NCBI GenBank assembly: GCA_022457155.1
Contig: JAJGOT010000466.1
Span: forward strand, 310,001-374,000
DNA from: Cladopsammia gracilis
Lineage: Eukaryota; Cnidaria; Anthozoa; Scleractinia; Dendrophylliidae
Length of the DNA: 64,000 nt
Direction: 5' to 3'
Shown piece after piece: positions 42,829-54,420 of the stretch; position 1 is the first letter of the stretch; each line of letters begins with the position of its first letter. The position numbers and the translations under genes are program-made. The notes under the pieces were generated by a model that was not told where the DNA came from, did no database searches, and was given only the letters and a program-made list of their open reading frames with translations.

Positions 42829-45300
42829 ACTGAAGTTTCGACAGGCTAATGCGTGTAAACAAAAACATCGAAGCATTTTATCGACATTTAGAAATAGACA
42901 GAAGGCACTCATTAGAAACACAACTTTTTATGATAGTTGTTTGGTATTCCTTTGTTGCTGTTGCTGTCATATTAAAAATCTTTAATACTTCTGTGGAATA
43001 CCGAGGGAAGAGTTGTTAGTTTGCTGTATTCTTCCCTGAAGTTGCGCCCCCTAAACAATAAATATATTCAATTTGTATGCACACTGAAATGCTGTTATTC
43101 TGACCCCTAGAATGAACCAATTTGTCTACTGTAATGTTGATAATGAGATGGCTGGATTTAAGGGCATCTCAAATAACTGAGCTCTTAAGTCTTTTTAATA
43201 GGATGCCGGGGGAGGAGAAAGCATATATAAAGCTCCAATAACTGCTTACAAGGTGGCCATATAGCAATTGTCCCCTTTAACCAGTAAGCCACCATGCAAT
43301 TTCTTCTTACTGGTCTCTACATGTACATTTTTCATAGTAGCAGTACAGACTGGTTCCTGAAATTTCAAGATTTTTCATCATTGTTGATTGTTTCCATATT
43401 TCTCATGACCTGTCTGCTTGATCATATCATGCATTGATGTTTTGAGGATAAATTTGATACTGATCACTATTGGGGATTAAAGACTCAAGGTTCACTGGTC
43501 TGTTATGTTTTGTTGCACATGTTTGTAAAGTCCCTGCATTTGCAGGAAAGAAAGAGTATGTGGCTTCTTTAGTCTTAAATTTTATAAAGTTTATGACTTG
43601 AAATGGGTCCAAATATTAAATAGTGAAAATTATTTTTTTTAATAATTGTACCTCTGACAGTGACATTCTATAATGTTGCAGTCTTCTTTTTATAATGGAG
43701 CTTAAAAGGGCCCTTTCTGAAAAAAAAAACATCGGGAAAGCTAGAGGCAACCATTTTTTCTCAAGGTCAGGTTATTGGCTTCCCCCTAACTAAGATTGAC
43801 ACAGTTTCTGAACGTAACTTTAAAACATTGCAATGTTGTTTTAAAAAGAGCAGTTTTTAGGACTTTTAGACAATGTTTCAGCATTGAGCTCATGTTATTT
43901 AGGCAAAGTTTGGTAATTTTGTTTTGTGGTCATGGAAAGGTCATAGTCATGGAATACTTCTAAAGGAAAGCTTTTAATCAGTAGTAATTGAAGGGCTTAC
44001 TGTGAAAGGGGCATATATCACCCATGGGAGGAGAGGGGACTCCCATATAAATGTGATGGGGTGATCATCATACCAGAGATAAGAAGTTTAACATTTTAAT
44101 TATATTGCACTATAAAATGGTGGCTGGCAAAAACTTCTAATCGGACGTAGATTTATCCATTAAAGTGCTTGTTGCAAAAGAGGCTTATATCCCGGTTTTG
44201 GCCAAACGGTACGAGGAGAACGCTCCAGATTTGCCCAATTTTGCGTGCACTGGGGATGTTGTGTTAAACGTTGATTTGTTTTTATCTTTTTGCATAAATG
44301 CTAAGTTCTAAGCTTTTAGTCGAACTAATAGCAACTGTTTAAGTACTGGCTGTTTGCTGTGGCTAATTAAATACTGAGAAATAAAGTATTCAGGCAAAAA
44401 ATGAACGCAGATCTGCGTTTAACACACAAAATTCGCAGCGCATGCAAATAAGGTCACGTCTGGAGCTTTTTCTTATCTTTTTAAACAAAACCGTGATACA
44501 TGCCTCCTTGGCGGCAAGCCATTCAGTCTTAAAAATACTGATTTAGTGAAGGCACAACGTTATACAAATTATAAAGTTCCTTTTTTTTACATCAGTCACT
44601 ATTTTGTTTCCAAAAGACAGTAAATCTTACGATCTTAAAAAGAGTGGGAACGTTGAGCGATGTTATGTAAATTATTTAATTTGATTTATCGTATGGGTTT
44701 ATTTTTTATGTATATTTTATCAAAAAGCGGCGAAGCAAATTGATATTGATTGATTAATTTATTAATTTACTAAAACTTGGCAACAAACGCAATAACGATT
44801 TTTTAGTCTAGAAATGGTCGTGATCGCTCAAAGTTTCTACCATTTCCACACAACGTTTGGTAACCATAGTTACATCTTTAGTTGATGACGCAAGGAGGTG
44901 ATTCTTTTAAAGTGGCTCTGTAAGATTTCAATAACCTTTTCGAAAAGCGCAAAGTGCAAATTGCTGTGTATTTTTTGTTCAGTCAGGGATGATAGTAAAA
45001 AACGACAGTGACATGAACCTGGGAAATGACTTATCAGCATTTTTAACAACAAACAAACAATAAACTGACCTAAAATGCAAATTTGAAAGTTTGACAATTT
45101 GACAATTCTTGGTTTTCATTCTTTACAAAATCCAAACACGAAGGCTTAAAAAAAATGGTAAAACGAATCCAGCTCTGGAGAGCAAGGTTATAGAGAAAAT
45201 GAATTTCACAAAATTACAAATCTCAGTATGCATCGGCCCCTCTTTCAGACTATTAGAATGACACATTTATAATTCTATAATTTCTTAACATTGAAAAGAA
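42829..45300. other. Non-coding stretch, nothing recognised
   Basis: AT-rich with short chance frames (60-75 codons). No repeats or motifs identified with confidence. Confidence 0.45.
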
Positions 45301-45479
45301 ACGCAAAAATATTGCTGTTTTGTGGCATTTGAGAATCCGGCAGGTGGGGAACGTCACAAATTTGATGAAACTTTAAAATGCTTTACTTTAGATAAGGATA
45401 GTTTCGACCGTAAAAATTGTGTTGCTTTGGTATGGCCGAATGGTGTAAAGCGCCGACTGTTAAAATCAATATTCGCTGC

Positions 45480-45718
45480 GGGGCAAGGACAGCTTAGTGG
45501 TTCCTAGATTCCAAACTAGGTACATGAAGGATTCTCTTGCGCACAGAGGCGCTGTTCTGTGGAACCTGGTCACCTTCAAGGATCACGACTTTCCGTACAT
45601 GGGCAGAAAAGACTTATACCACAGAATCAAAACGAGGGACTACATAAAATATTTTAAATTTGACACTATCTCAGCCTCGAGCGTTCGCCGCAGAGACGGT
45701 GATTTTATTTATAATTAA
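45480..45718 (+). pseudogene. LINE ORF2 C-terminal fragment
   Basis: Reads SLVVPRFQTRYMKDSLAHRG then AVLWN and RRRDGDFIYN before a stop. The VPR...G...LWN pattern is the usual C-terminal tail of CR1/L2/jockey-type LINE reverse transcriptases. The preceding frame at 45322-45507 does not continue recognisable LINE sequence, so the fragment is 5'-truncated. Confidence 0.72.
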
Positions 45719-45726
45719 TTCTTAAA

Positions 45727-45727
<1 letters not shown>

Positions 45728-45778
<51 letters not shown>
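45728..45778. repeat. (TA)n microsatellite
   Basis: About 25 uninterrupted TA dinucleotides just 3' of the LINE fragment. Confidence 0.95.
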
Positions 45779-45781
<3 letters not shown>

Positions 45782-45904
45782 AATAGTCTCTTTTTATTTT
45801 TACTCTTTTATTGTATTTTAGATATTTTATTATACACACGACCCCACAAGCTAGTGAAGCTTTAAACTTTTATCGTGTCTAAATAAAGGTTTTTGTTTGT
45901 TGGT

Positions 45905-46010
45905 TTGTTTGTTAGCCGAAAGTTCCCAGGTTCGAGTCTCGCTTATGCCGTCCTTTTTTTTCCTTTCTTTTTCAGACTGAACGTTATGAAAGTGATTTTT
46001 ATAAATTTCG
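45905..46010 (+). mobile_element. SINE-like copy 1 (tRNA-type B box)
   Basis: CAGGTTCGAGTCTCGC matches the pol III B box, followed by GCCGTCCTTTTTTTTCCTTTC and ACTGAACGTTATGAAAGTGA. The same order occurs at 49468-49600. The upstream half with the A box is poorly preserved here. Confidence 0.55.
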
Positions 46011-46490
46011 TAAAAAGTTGAAACTGGATTCAGTAGTGGGGACAAAAGCTCGGTTTTGATTTGATTTGGGCTGTAATTACTATTTAAGTGTTCATAGACT
46101 TTTTTCTGCTAACACATGATGTAGCACAAGCTGGAAGCAAACAAAAAGAAAATTAATTTTTTATTTAATCTAACAGTTGAAACATTGCTGTTAAAGAGGC
46201 TATGTCGCGAGGTGTCACGCAAGCTACAATCGTCTGGTGGCTGTTTTTCAAGTTTACGCCAACATCGTCGAATCCATTCAATCCTGTAGTGCTGTGTTCA
46301 CCAAATGGTCATAGATTTTTCACATATGTAAATAATCTATTTGTCTTGATTTTGGCCCGGTTATTTTTCCGATTCTCAATTCGTACGGCTTTAGAAATAT
46401 CTCAATATGTACGAGCAGCGATAGAAATCAGTTGACCATGGAATGTCATGGACGAAGGTTCTTCTTCTCTGTTGGCTAAATATAGTACAT
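46011..46490. other. Non-coding, nothing recognised
   Basis: AT-rich; chance frames only. Confidence 0.4.
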
Positions 46491-46499
46491 TTCAGCATA

Positions 46500-46650
46500 T
46501 TAACATGGTACCAGAGTCTTCGCTTCGTAGCGGAGCACTTGCCAGGCCGAAGGCCTGGCTGCGCAGCTCCATACTCATAGAACCTACGCCGTGATTTTTC
46601 ATGGTCATGGCTAGCGGAATGTTTCGCGGGCGCGTGTCCGTCCGTCCGCC
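46500..46650. repeat. Dispersed repeat segment A, inverted relative to copy at 61935
   Basis: GC-rich for this window. CACTTGCCAGGCCGAAGGCC and CCATGGTCATGGCTAGCGGA-type phrases recur inverted at 61935-62045. Contains a strong hairpin (CCAGGCCGAAGGCCTGG) and CGTCCGTCCGCCCGCCGGCC. Confidence 0.75.
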
Positions 46651-46839
46651 CGCCGGCCGCCCGCCGTGTTGGAACAACATCCGGGATCTTGAAAGCAAGG
46701 CTTTGTTTTTCGCGCGGCCACACAGCCGTGAGCTCGGTAAACACTTTAGTTGTTTTCTTGTGCCTAGCGGAGAATTAAACTCGTTATTTTCCTGCATTTT
46801 TTCGCGGTTTGCTACTCAAGACAGGGATACTAATTAAGG

Positions 46840-48716
46840 TATACTCAGAAGCCGCTTTAGTGGAAAAAGACGAGCTTTCAGGGATAAAATCTTGCTTCGA
46901 GGAACTTCATGTATTACATTTTTATCAATGCGGGAAGATGATTTCAGAACCAGAATCGGAGATTTGAATTTCCAAGCAAGCGAGGAACTTAAAGGTAAAA
47001 CAGATTACAGTTTTCGATGAGAATTTAAGTTGATATCAATCTGTGAGTGACTTGTTATTAGTTGTATTGTTAGTTTTGGCGAATTGATTTTAAAACGTGC
47101 CTATCTCTTGAATTTCATCGAAGAAAGCTTGAACTCGATGAGCTATAATTACATGGTACGCGTTTTGCTTTTAAACGTAAACTAATGGAGATTTGAATAA
47201 TTTTTTTTGAAAGAAGATTGTGTTGTCCATTTTTATGTGTTTGTTCATTCATTAGATAGATTGAAAAGCGATTTTATGCAAACAAAACAAGACTTGATTT
47301 TATAGTACAGTTCTATCTTCACTCGCATCGCCTTATGCAAATATGTTTGTGTATTTTTGCAATTTTTGATTTTCAAATCAGTTTCTCGGGCAGTTTTTGA
47401 CAAACATAAACTGTATTTTATTCGGAAACTAGTGGTACTATTTATTCTAGACAGAGAAAGTTGTTTTTGTGAACTTTTGTACGGTCTATTTAAATGTACT
47501 GTACAGACGGTCGCGTAATACTGTTTTTGAGAATTGCTAAAATTGAAAATAGCCCCTTCGTCAATCTTAATTCTTGTGCTTCCAACCTTTCACCTTAGTT
47601 AAGTTTCACCTTAGTTAAGCTTGTTCAAAGTGCGACGCTGTTAGGCTTCGGCTATCTATATATATTACGTCTTTACCGCCACAGACAAACCTAACATTTT
47701 TCTGATTTTGTTTCGCTTGAGAAAAGAGCGATGAAATTGTTGGACTTAAATCAAAACAAGCAATAGCTCTTGTGTACGTGACCACTGGTTCCGTTTCGAG
47801 TCCTGTTTCGTATCAGTGAACAAAAGAATTTTGACAGATAAAAGTGTAAATTAAAGTTACTAAAATTAGGCGAAACCTCGCGACATAGCTCCTTTAAACT
47901 CGGCAAAAACATATATAGTCACTATCATGATAAAAAATTAAAATTTAAGTTTTTAAGCAACTCGTTTGTGAAACGAAAATTGACGATATCTATTTGCGCT
48001 ACAAACGAGAATTGTTTTGGCTGAAGAAGGTTTAGTTAGAGGCAATATGGCAAGGTATAAAGATTGAATTGGAATGAAATAAAAAACGTTCCAAAAGCGA
48101 ATCGCTAGTAATCATTTATATAAATCGTTTTAATTCCGCGATAAAAAAATTGTTCACAGTGATTCATAACTTGCCATGTTGCTTTTAACGTTTTTTCGAA
48201 TACTATATATATACCGACTCGTGCAAGAAATTGAAAATACTACAAGGTTATCGGATCGGTTATTTTTCAATCAAAATTTAGTTTGAACATGACATCGGGC
48301 ATTTTACTATACTTGGCTTAAAGAGACACTGTCGCCTATTTTTAGTATCACTTTGAAAAGCCAAAAACATATTTGTTTCAATGGAAACCTTAAAATAATG
48401 GTCCAGTTTTGTTAACAAATACTCTACCAGTGCAGAGAAACTAGTATTTGTTATCTTTGGCTGCGGATGGCTGCGGATGGAAATGGATTGCAACTTGAAA
48501 AAAATTGGCCAAGTTTTTCAGTTCCTCCCAAGTGTCGTAGAAAAATCGCAGAAAAACTTATTATGGTTTGTTCTTCCATGAAGAAATCACTTGATATTAT
48601 CTTCTTGGTGTTCTACAAGCAATTTTATGATTGAGAAAAGGTACTTTGTCATATATTTAGTGTGTTTTGACCAAAACACAGCAAACTCTGAGTGGCAATG
48701 CCCGTTTAGTTTCGAT
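46840..48716. other. Non-coding, probably interior of the dispersed repeat
   Basis: AT-rich. A short tandem duplicate (GGCTGCGGAT twice) occurs at 48461-48480. No gene seen. Confidence 0.4.
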
Positions 48717-49443
48717 TTTTTTACTCGTGGCGAAGCACACGAGTTATAAATCCGGCGTTGACTTTTGTTTTTTTTCGTGTCACATTAGCGCATGCAAATT
48801 TATGCACGCATATTTAAGTCTATATCGACGACTATATGGCTTTCGGCCATGAACCGTAAAATCTTTCCGTGTGTTGACTCGAGAAGCAAGATAAAGAACT
48901 ATTGCGTACAACTGTACACTTTCAAGACAATTCAAGGCGTTCATGGATGGCTAGGACCGTTTGATATTGTGTTCGCCGCTTATTCCTGTGGGATTTTTGC
49001 TTTGGCAAGTTCTGTGTTTTATAGACTTAGCGCTCGAGCTCCGGGTCGAGCTTAAGTGTCAGCTACTGAATCTAGTGAATGCAGTGTAGTCTTACTTTTA
49101 AACCCGTGTATACGTGAAAGCATGATGAACAGGTTATCGGCAAGGGTGTTTAAATAAAATTCACTCTCTCACTCACTCACTCATTCACTCACTCACTCGC
49201 TCCTTCCATCAGCTGTAAACTTAGTGAGCATCGATGAGCAAATGCTCTGTTACGAACACGTTTCGTAACAGGAATTCAACGTGAATCCAACGATAACAAT
49301 AATTAATTTGATGTAAACGAATATATAGACAGCAATAAGCTTACAGATGTTTCGCATTTGGAGTTTTTAGTGCAACATTAAAATCGATCTAAAAGGATTT
49401 TGCAACCTAAACACGCGTTCTGATGCGTATCTAGCTTAAAATA
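48717..49443. repeat. Dispersed repeat segment B, copy 1 (~730 bp)
   Basis: Begins TTTACTCGTGGCGAAGCACA and is repeated in the same orientation at 62083-62815 with few differences. Includes CGAGCTCCGGGTCGAGCTTA and an ACTC tandem tract (49163-49200). Likely a non-autonomous mobile element; class unknown. Confidence 0.82.
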
Positions 49444-49467
49444 ATAAAATTTAGTTCGTAGGTAGTA

Positions 49468-49600
49468 TGTGCTCTTGGACAGCGCATTGATTGAGTTTGT
49501 CGCTTAGTACCGGACGGCCCGAGTTCGAATCTCCATAAAGTCCTTTTCTTTTTTCCTTTTTTTCTTTCTTTTTTCGAACTGGACATTATGAAAGCGATGT
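49468..49600 (+). mobile_element. SINE-like copy 2 (tRNA-type)
   Basis: GTGCTCTTGGACAGCGCATT resembles a D-arm/A-box region and CGAGTTCGAATCTCC 45 bp later is a B box. The tail TCCTTTTCTTTTTTCC...ACTGGACATTATGAAAGCGA parallels copy 1. Not a functional tRNA: no proper acceptor stem can be formed by eye. Confidence 0.58.
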
Positions 49601-50199
49601 ACTTTTTTTTCGTTCGTCAAAAATCCTTGCATTTATTTAAAAAAATATATTATATATATCGAACTGTGTCAGTGTGAAAACGTAAGCTTACATCAATATT
49701 GCGTTACGTGTTACGCGTTACCACCGGAAAATTTGGACCATTTACAGACTTCATAAAATATCTATAAATCTTGAATTTACAGACTTGGTACTTTCACCTG
49801 TTAAAAACAAAATCTCTGTAAATTCTTTTGACAGACATTTTGTATAGTTTTATTGTCTTGTTCTTTATAAAATGTTTGTCAAATGTTTATAAATCCTAGG
49901 AGCTGTAATGAGAGGAAAGACTTACAATTTACAGACTTTACAAAATCTGCCAACAATGTTTGTAAATCTGCTGTTTACAAAGATTTCATAATGCCTAGAC
50001 TTCTAACATAAAATGTCTGTAAATGGCACTGCGTAATTTTAATGTTAATTCAGTTACCAAATCTCTGTAAATTAATGTGGTCCCCAACCGGAACATCTAA
50101 TGACAAACTGGGAATTATAAAATCTCTGTAAATTGACACAAACAAACTAATCTTTCTCCGAATCGTCTATTTTTAAAGCTACATCGAGTGTTCACTCAC

Positions 50200-50350
50200 A
50201 TAATCTAAGAAATTCAAAATACAACCTTTTCGTTCCTAGACCGAGTACTGAAGCAGGCAAACGAAGTTTTCAATATCACGGTTCTGTTCTCTGGAACAGC
50301 TTGCCTTTAAGCGCTAAGATGTAGCCCACTCTTAGCTCTTTTAAATCATG
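50200..50350 (+). pseudogene. LINE ORF2 C-terminal fragment
   Basis: Reads RNSKYNLFVPRPSTEAGKRS then FQYHGSVLWNSLPLSAK, a stop, and TLSSFKSCIK. Same LINE tail signature as at 45480 but a different lineage. Followed by (ATT)n at about 50400. Confidence 0.72.
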
Positions 50351-50584
50351 CATTAAAGCGCCACGAAACATGTGTGATATGTGCGCCATATAAGTTTCTG
50401 TATTATTATTATTATTCATAAAGGATACTTTTTATAGTTTTTAGTATAATCCCGTATAGATAATGAATTTAGTTAGATAACTTGATTTTGTTAAGTAATT
50501 AATCTATTGTCGTTTAAGGCTCGACGGAAGAACATGTATTATGTATTGACAACGCGTAATATAAATAAAGTTTACCAACCTAAC

Positions 50585-50863
50585 GGGGCATTATAAAATC
50601 TCTGTAAATTGACGCAAACGGAGCATTATAAAATTTCTGTAAATTGACGCAAATGGGGCATTATAAAATCTCTGTAAATTGACGCAAATGGGGTATCATA
50701 AAATCTCTGTAAATTGACGCAAATGGGGCATCATAAAATCTCTGTAAATTGACGCAAACGGGGCATCATAAAATCTCTGAAAATTGATGCAAACAGGGCA
50801 CTATAAAATCTCTGTAAATTGACGCAAGCGGGGCATTATAAAATCTCTGTAAATTGACGCAAA
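50585..50863. repeat. 35-bp minisatellite, 8 units
   Basis: Units contain GGGGCATTATAAAATCTCTG and TAAATTGACGCAAA with single-base variants. Each holds the TCTGTAAATT word typical of this element's ends. Confidence 0.92.
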
Positions 50864-50879
50864 GAATAAAACTGACTAA

Positions 50880-51190
50880 TTTTGTTTAGCAGAGTAGGCA
50901 TTTTACTCGATATTTTGAGTTAGTTTACTTAAAATTTAACTTAAATATTTAATTCAACATAGTGGGTTGAAACAACTCTTTAATTTGAGAAAATCAAGTG
51001 AAAGTCACTTTTACTCAAACATACGATTAAAAACTTACTCACTGCAGTGAGTCAGTGCTTCTCACTCAAATTAAAAATATGAGTTAATTCTTAACCCAAT
51101 AAAGTGAGTTGATACAACTTTTTATTTTGAGTGAACAGGGGGTGCAACAGTCCGACATCTACTCAAACGTGAAAGCACACACATAAGAGA
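50880..51190. other. Non-coding, nothing recognised
   Basis: Contains loose repeats of ACTCACT/GTGAGT words and no gene. Confidence 0.4.
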
Positions 51191-51192
51191 TG

Positions 51193-52666
51193 GCGAGGGT
51201 CCTAAAGGGGTAAAATGGGAACTGAAATTGGCCTGTTTTTGCCCTGGGAAATGGGATTTGAGTCACTGGGACTGGGATTTGCTCACTGGGAATGGAAAAA
51301 AACGTCGTAATTGGAATGGGACAGTTGTCATTAATCATGTCCAGGCAATGCTTAACTGGTCTTAACTAGTCTAACTAATTCCCTTAGTGAAACAAAAGAA
51401 ACGGAAAACTGATCCTTGCGGCAGAAAAAACAACAGAATCAGAAGCAAATAAAATAAAATAAAATAAAAGTGGAATATAATAGTGCCCAATATTTCGCTT
51501 TGCAAAACAGAGCTTCTTCAAGGGCTAGCACTTTAAATGATTACAACTGTAAAACCGTTATACAAGTGGTTTTGAAAAACCTAAAGGATAACAAAAACAA
51601 TGAATATGATTGGTGAAGGGTTTGACGGGTGATAAACTAAACTGACTAGTGATGAAAAAGTTAATGAACTTCGTCGCGTCTGTTGATTCCAAGTGGTTCT
51701 AAACTACTACAAACTAAACTAAGGAAACCAACCAGCGAGAGAGATCAGATCGGTGCCTCCAGCAGGAGCTTACAGATGCAACCACCCACGCTGTTTGACC
51801 TGTCAGTTTATTCAACAAGGCCAAAAGAAATACACTTTTTTTACTACTAAAGAGGAACGTTATATTAATAATCACATAACATGTAATTCTAAAAACCTGA
51901 TCTATATGATCCAATGTAAAAATTGTTTTAAACGTAATATACCGTGTCAATACATCGGAGAAACAAAACGCAAACTAATATAAATGAACGCTTTGGTGAA
52001 GATCGCCGCTCTGTAGAGAATCGACATCACCTCAGCTGCCCTACTCCTATATCAGAACACTTTAATCTACCAGGCCACTCTACTAAGACAGGGGCGGATA
52101 CAGGGGGGTGGATTGGGTGGCTAGCCACACCCCCCCTTTAGACCGTTGCTTCAGTGAGTGTTCTGTTTTTCTACCGTGAGGATCAGTTTGCCGTTTCTTT
52201 TGTTTCACTTCAAGTATTAATACTGATCTAGGTCTGGAAACCCAAATCCGGCCATTCTCAACAGTTTGTTGCAGTGATCGTACATTCTGTTTCTTTTTAA
52301 TTCCCTTAGTTTGGCAAACATCAGAAAACTGTTAAAAGTGCCTATTTTACGGCCAATTCTACGATAGGAGTATGAGAATATTTTATTTTTTCACTTGTCT
52401 TGCGGTCAACGATATTTGTGTACAGCGGTGCAATCTAGCCAAAAACGTTGAGCATGCGTATTTTCATGTTAAAAACAACATGGCGGAATGTCTGCAGGCG
52501 ACAGGAATGTGAAGTGGCATGAGCATATCACCTGATATGCGGATGTGAATAGAAAAGAGTTGGTATGAAAAACACTGGTATTTTTCCAGAATTCTGAGAA
52601 TGGGAATTTGGACGCTGGGAAATGGGATTGGTATTCCCCCCCCCCCCCCCCCCACCTTTCAGGACC
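51193..52666. mobile_element. Larger relative of the AGGGTC hAT-type MITE
   Basis: Left end AGGGTCCTAAAGGGGTAAAA and right end (reverse-complemented) AGGGTCCTGAAAGGTGGGG resemble the MITE at 8270. Inside are inverted copies of AAACAAAAGAAACGG near 51390 and 52205. The 8 bp on either side do not match clearly, so the boundaries are provisional. A Penelope-like fragment and an hAT-like terminus (about 52089) lie inside. Confidence 0.5.
51740..52085 (+). pseudogene. Penelope-like GIY-YIG endonuclease remnant
   Basis: PPAGAYRCNHPRCLTCQFI and CNSKNLIYMIQCKNC then CQYIGETKRKL contain the Cys-rich knuckle and the GIY-YIG signature (IYMIQC...YIGET). After a one-base shift near 51975 the frame resumes with NERFGEDRRSVEN and SEHFNLPGHSTK. 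This is the C-terminal endonuclease of Penelope-like retroelements. The reverse transcriptase is absent; the fragment ends where GACAGGGGCGGATACAGG begins. Confidence 0.8.
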
Positions 52667-52668
52667 CT

Positions 52669-54244
52669 CGATTGCCGCTTCGCGAGCGAGAGCGGGAAAA
52701 AACGTATCTTTCAAAGAAAAGATAATATTTCAAAATACAAGACACAGATCAGAGTTCAACGGCGGTATTACTGTTGTATGAGATATGTGTCTTATATACT
52801 ATCTTTACTTCACATGTCAATAGCTGACCATAGTTAATCGATTAACTATGAGCTGACGCAGCATTATAATATTTTAGCCTTGCCTAAACAGCTCTTGAAA
52901 GAGGTGTTTTTAAAGCCTGGATTTACCTGGAACGGAAATAGGAATGATTTCCGAAGAACGAGAGATTAAAAAAAATGCATTGAAAAAGCTCGAAAAATAA
53001 TAATGGTGAATACAATGTAAAATACAATACAGTAAATCAAAGGCAATCGAAGGCAATCTTCCGCTTGGTCGCTCGGCCGAGAGGATTTGGGTGCGAATTG
53101 ATCATGCGCAAGAGAGTCATTCCCGGCGGGCAGTTCGTGTTGGCGCTTCTTTTAACGAACTCCCATGTTGGTTTATTACTGTCTTGCTGCTCGCTTTCAG
53201 CGCTCAAAACTTCACTTGCTTTGAAAAGACAACTTGTGAGTTGAGCCTTTTTCTCGTTTCACGTTTTCTGAATAAGCTACATGCAATGTTTTTACAAAAT
53301 ATCAACGATCGCTATGCATTCGATTGCTTCCGACCTACATCCATCGTCAAGTCAAGTTGGCTAGTTCTCAATAAATGCTACACCAATTCAAGCGCTTCAT
53401 TCTTGCTGCCCTTGTGATCCCAAAGGTAAGTAAGCTTACGTTAAAATGTAAACCAGTTTAAATATTATTTTTGGCTACCTGTACTGAAGATTTTCTACGA
53501 ATTTCAGGGTTCTGTCTTGGTCACTGTACGGGCTCACTTCGCAAGGGATTTCACTTTGTAATCTTTTGTTTTAGTCCGTGTGTATTGGTACACCAGAACA
53601 GAACCAATTTCAGCCTGCTCATTTGAATAAATAAGCTTTTAAGAAACTAAAACTTGAATTTTAATATTTCTTTCAATCTTGCAATTCTGTTCAAGTGATG
53701 TTGATTTTTAACATGAAGTACCTGTACAGTATTATTTTCTTCTTATTTGCTGGGGCCTTTGGTCTTCATGCTTAGCTAGGAAACCATACTTTACTGTAGG
53801 CTATAGGACCACTGACTTGTTATGTACACATGCTAAATTGTTGGAGGTAAAACCTTTGGAAAAGGCGAACATTGCCGAGTTAATGAGTATCAAAAATGAC
53901 AATAGTCAGTTCAAGGACGTACAGTATACAAAACATGGACCCAGGTACATGGACCACCTTTAATTTTCGTCAGTTTTAATATATTATATTTTTTCTGAAT
54001 TATTCTGTCATTATTATAAAGGACGGACTGGGGACATGGTATAAAACACAGTCTTCAGTTTAAATAAATATGACATTCAACTTCAAGCAGCCACGTCAAG
54101 ACACAAGAACTGTAGAACAAGAAGGACTGGACCCAAGGTACTAAAATTATGGGATGCAGACAATCCCATGTGCTTTTCTTTTGGATTTGTTGTGCATGTG
54201 CTGTCAAGAAAATGCTGATAGGCCTGGTGGAGTAAAAACAAACA

Positions 54245-54246
<2 letters not shown>
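52669..54246. other. Mostly non-coding
   Basis: A 108-codon plus frame at 53091-53417 ends close to a donor-like AAAG|GTAAGT at 53424-53430. I see no recognisable domain, so I do not call it a gene. A polyC tract lies at about 52637-52654. Confidence 0.4.

Positions 54247-54247
<1 letters not shown>

Positions 54248-54280
<33 letters not shown>
54248..54280. repeat. (ATT)n microsatellite
   Basis: About 11 ATT trinucleotides, followed by a segment (54282-54420) that is paralogous to 56478-56610. Confidence 0.92.
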
Positions 54281-54281
<1 letters not shown>

Positions 54282-54420
54282 CTGATGAAAAGACAGCGTC
54301 AGATCAAGATAAAGATTGGTTTGTTTGTTATTATTTCTAGATGCTTTGTGGATACTTGTGAAGAGCAGTGTTTAAGCTTCGAACTTAGCCTCACCTTCCC
54401 CTTCCCTCACCGAGAACTCA
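54282..54420. repeat. Diverged direct repeat of 56478-56610
   Basis: Both begin ACTGATGAA and contain CAAGATAAA, TTGGTTTTGT/TTGGTTTGTT, ATGCTTTGTGG, GCAGTGTTTAAG and TCTCACCTTCCCC-type phrases in the same order. Both lie just after a microsatellite, (ATT)n and (AAAC)n respectively. Confidence 0.7.

Noticed and set aside
49468..49535. Functional tRNA gene
   Set aside because: A- and B-box-like words are present but no acceptor stem or proper cloverleaf could be formed; treated as a SINE-like sequence.
53091..53417. 108-codon frame near a splice donor
   Set aside because: Low-complexity composition and no recognisable domain; the donor alone is not enough.
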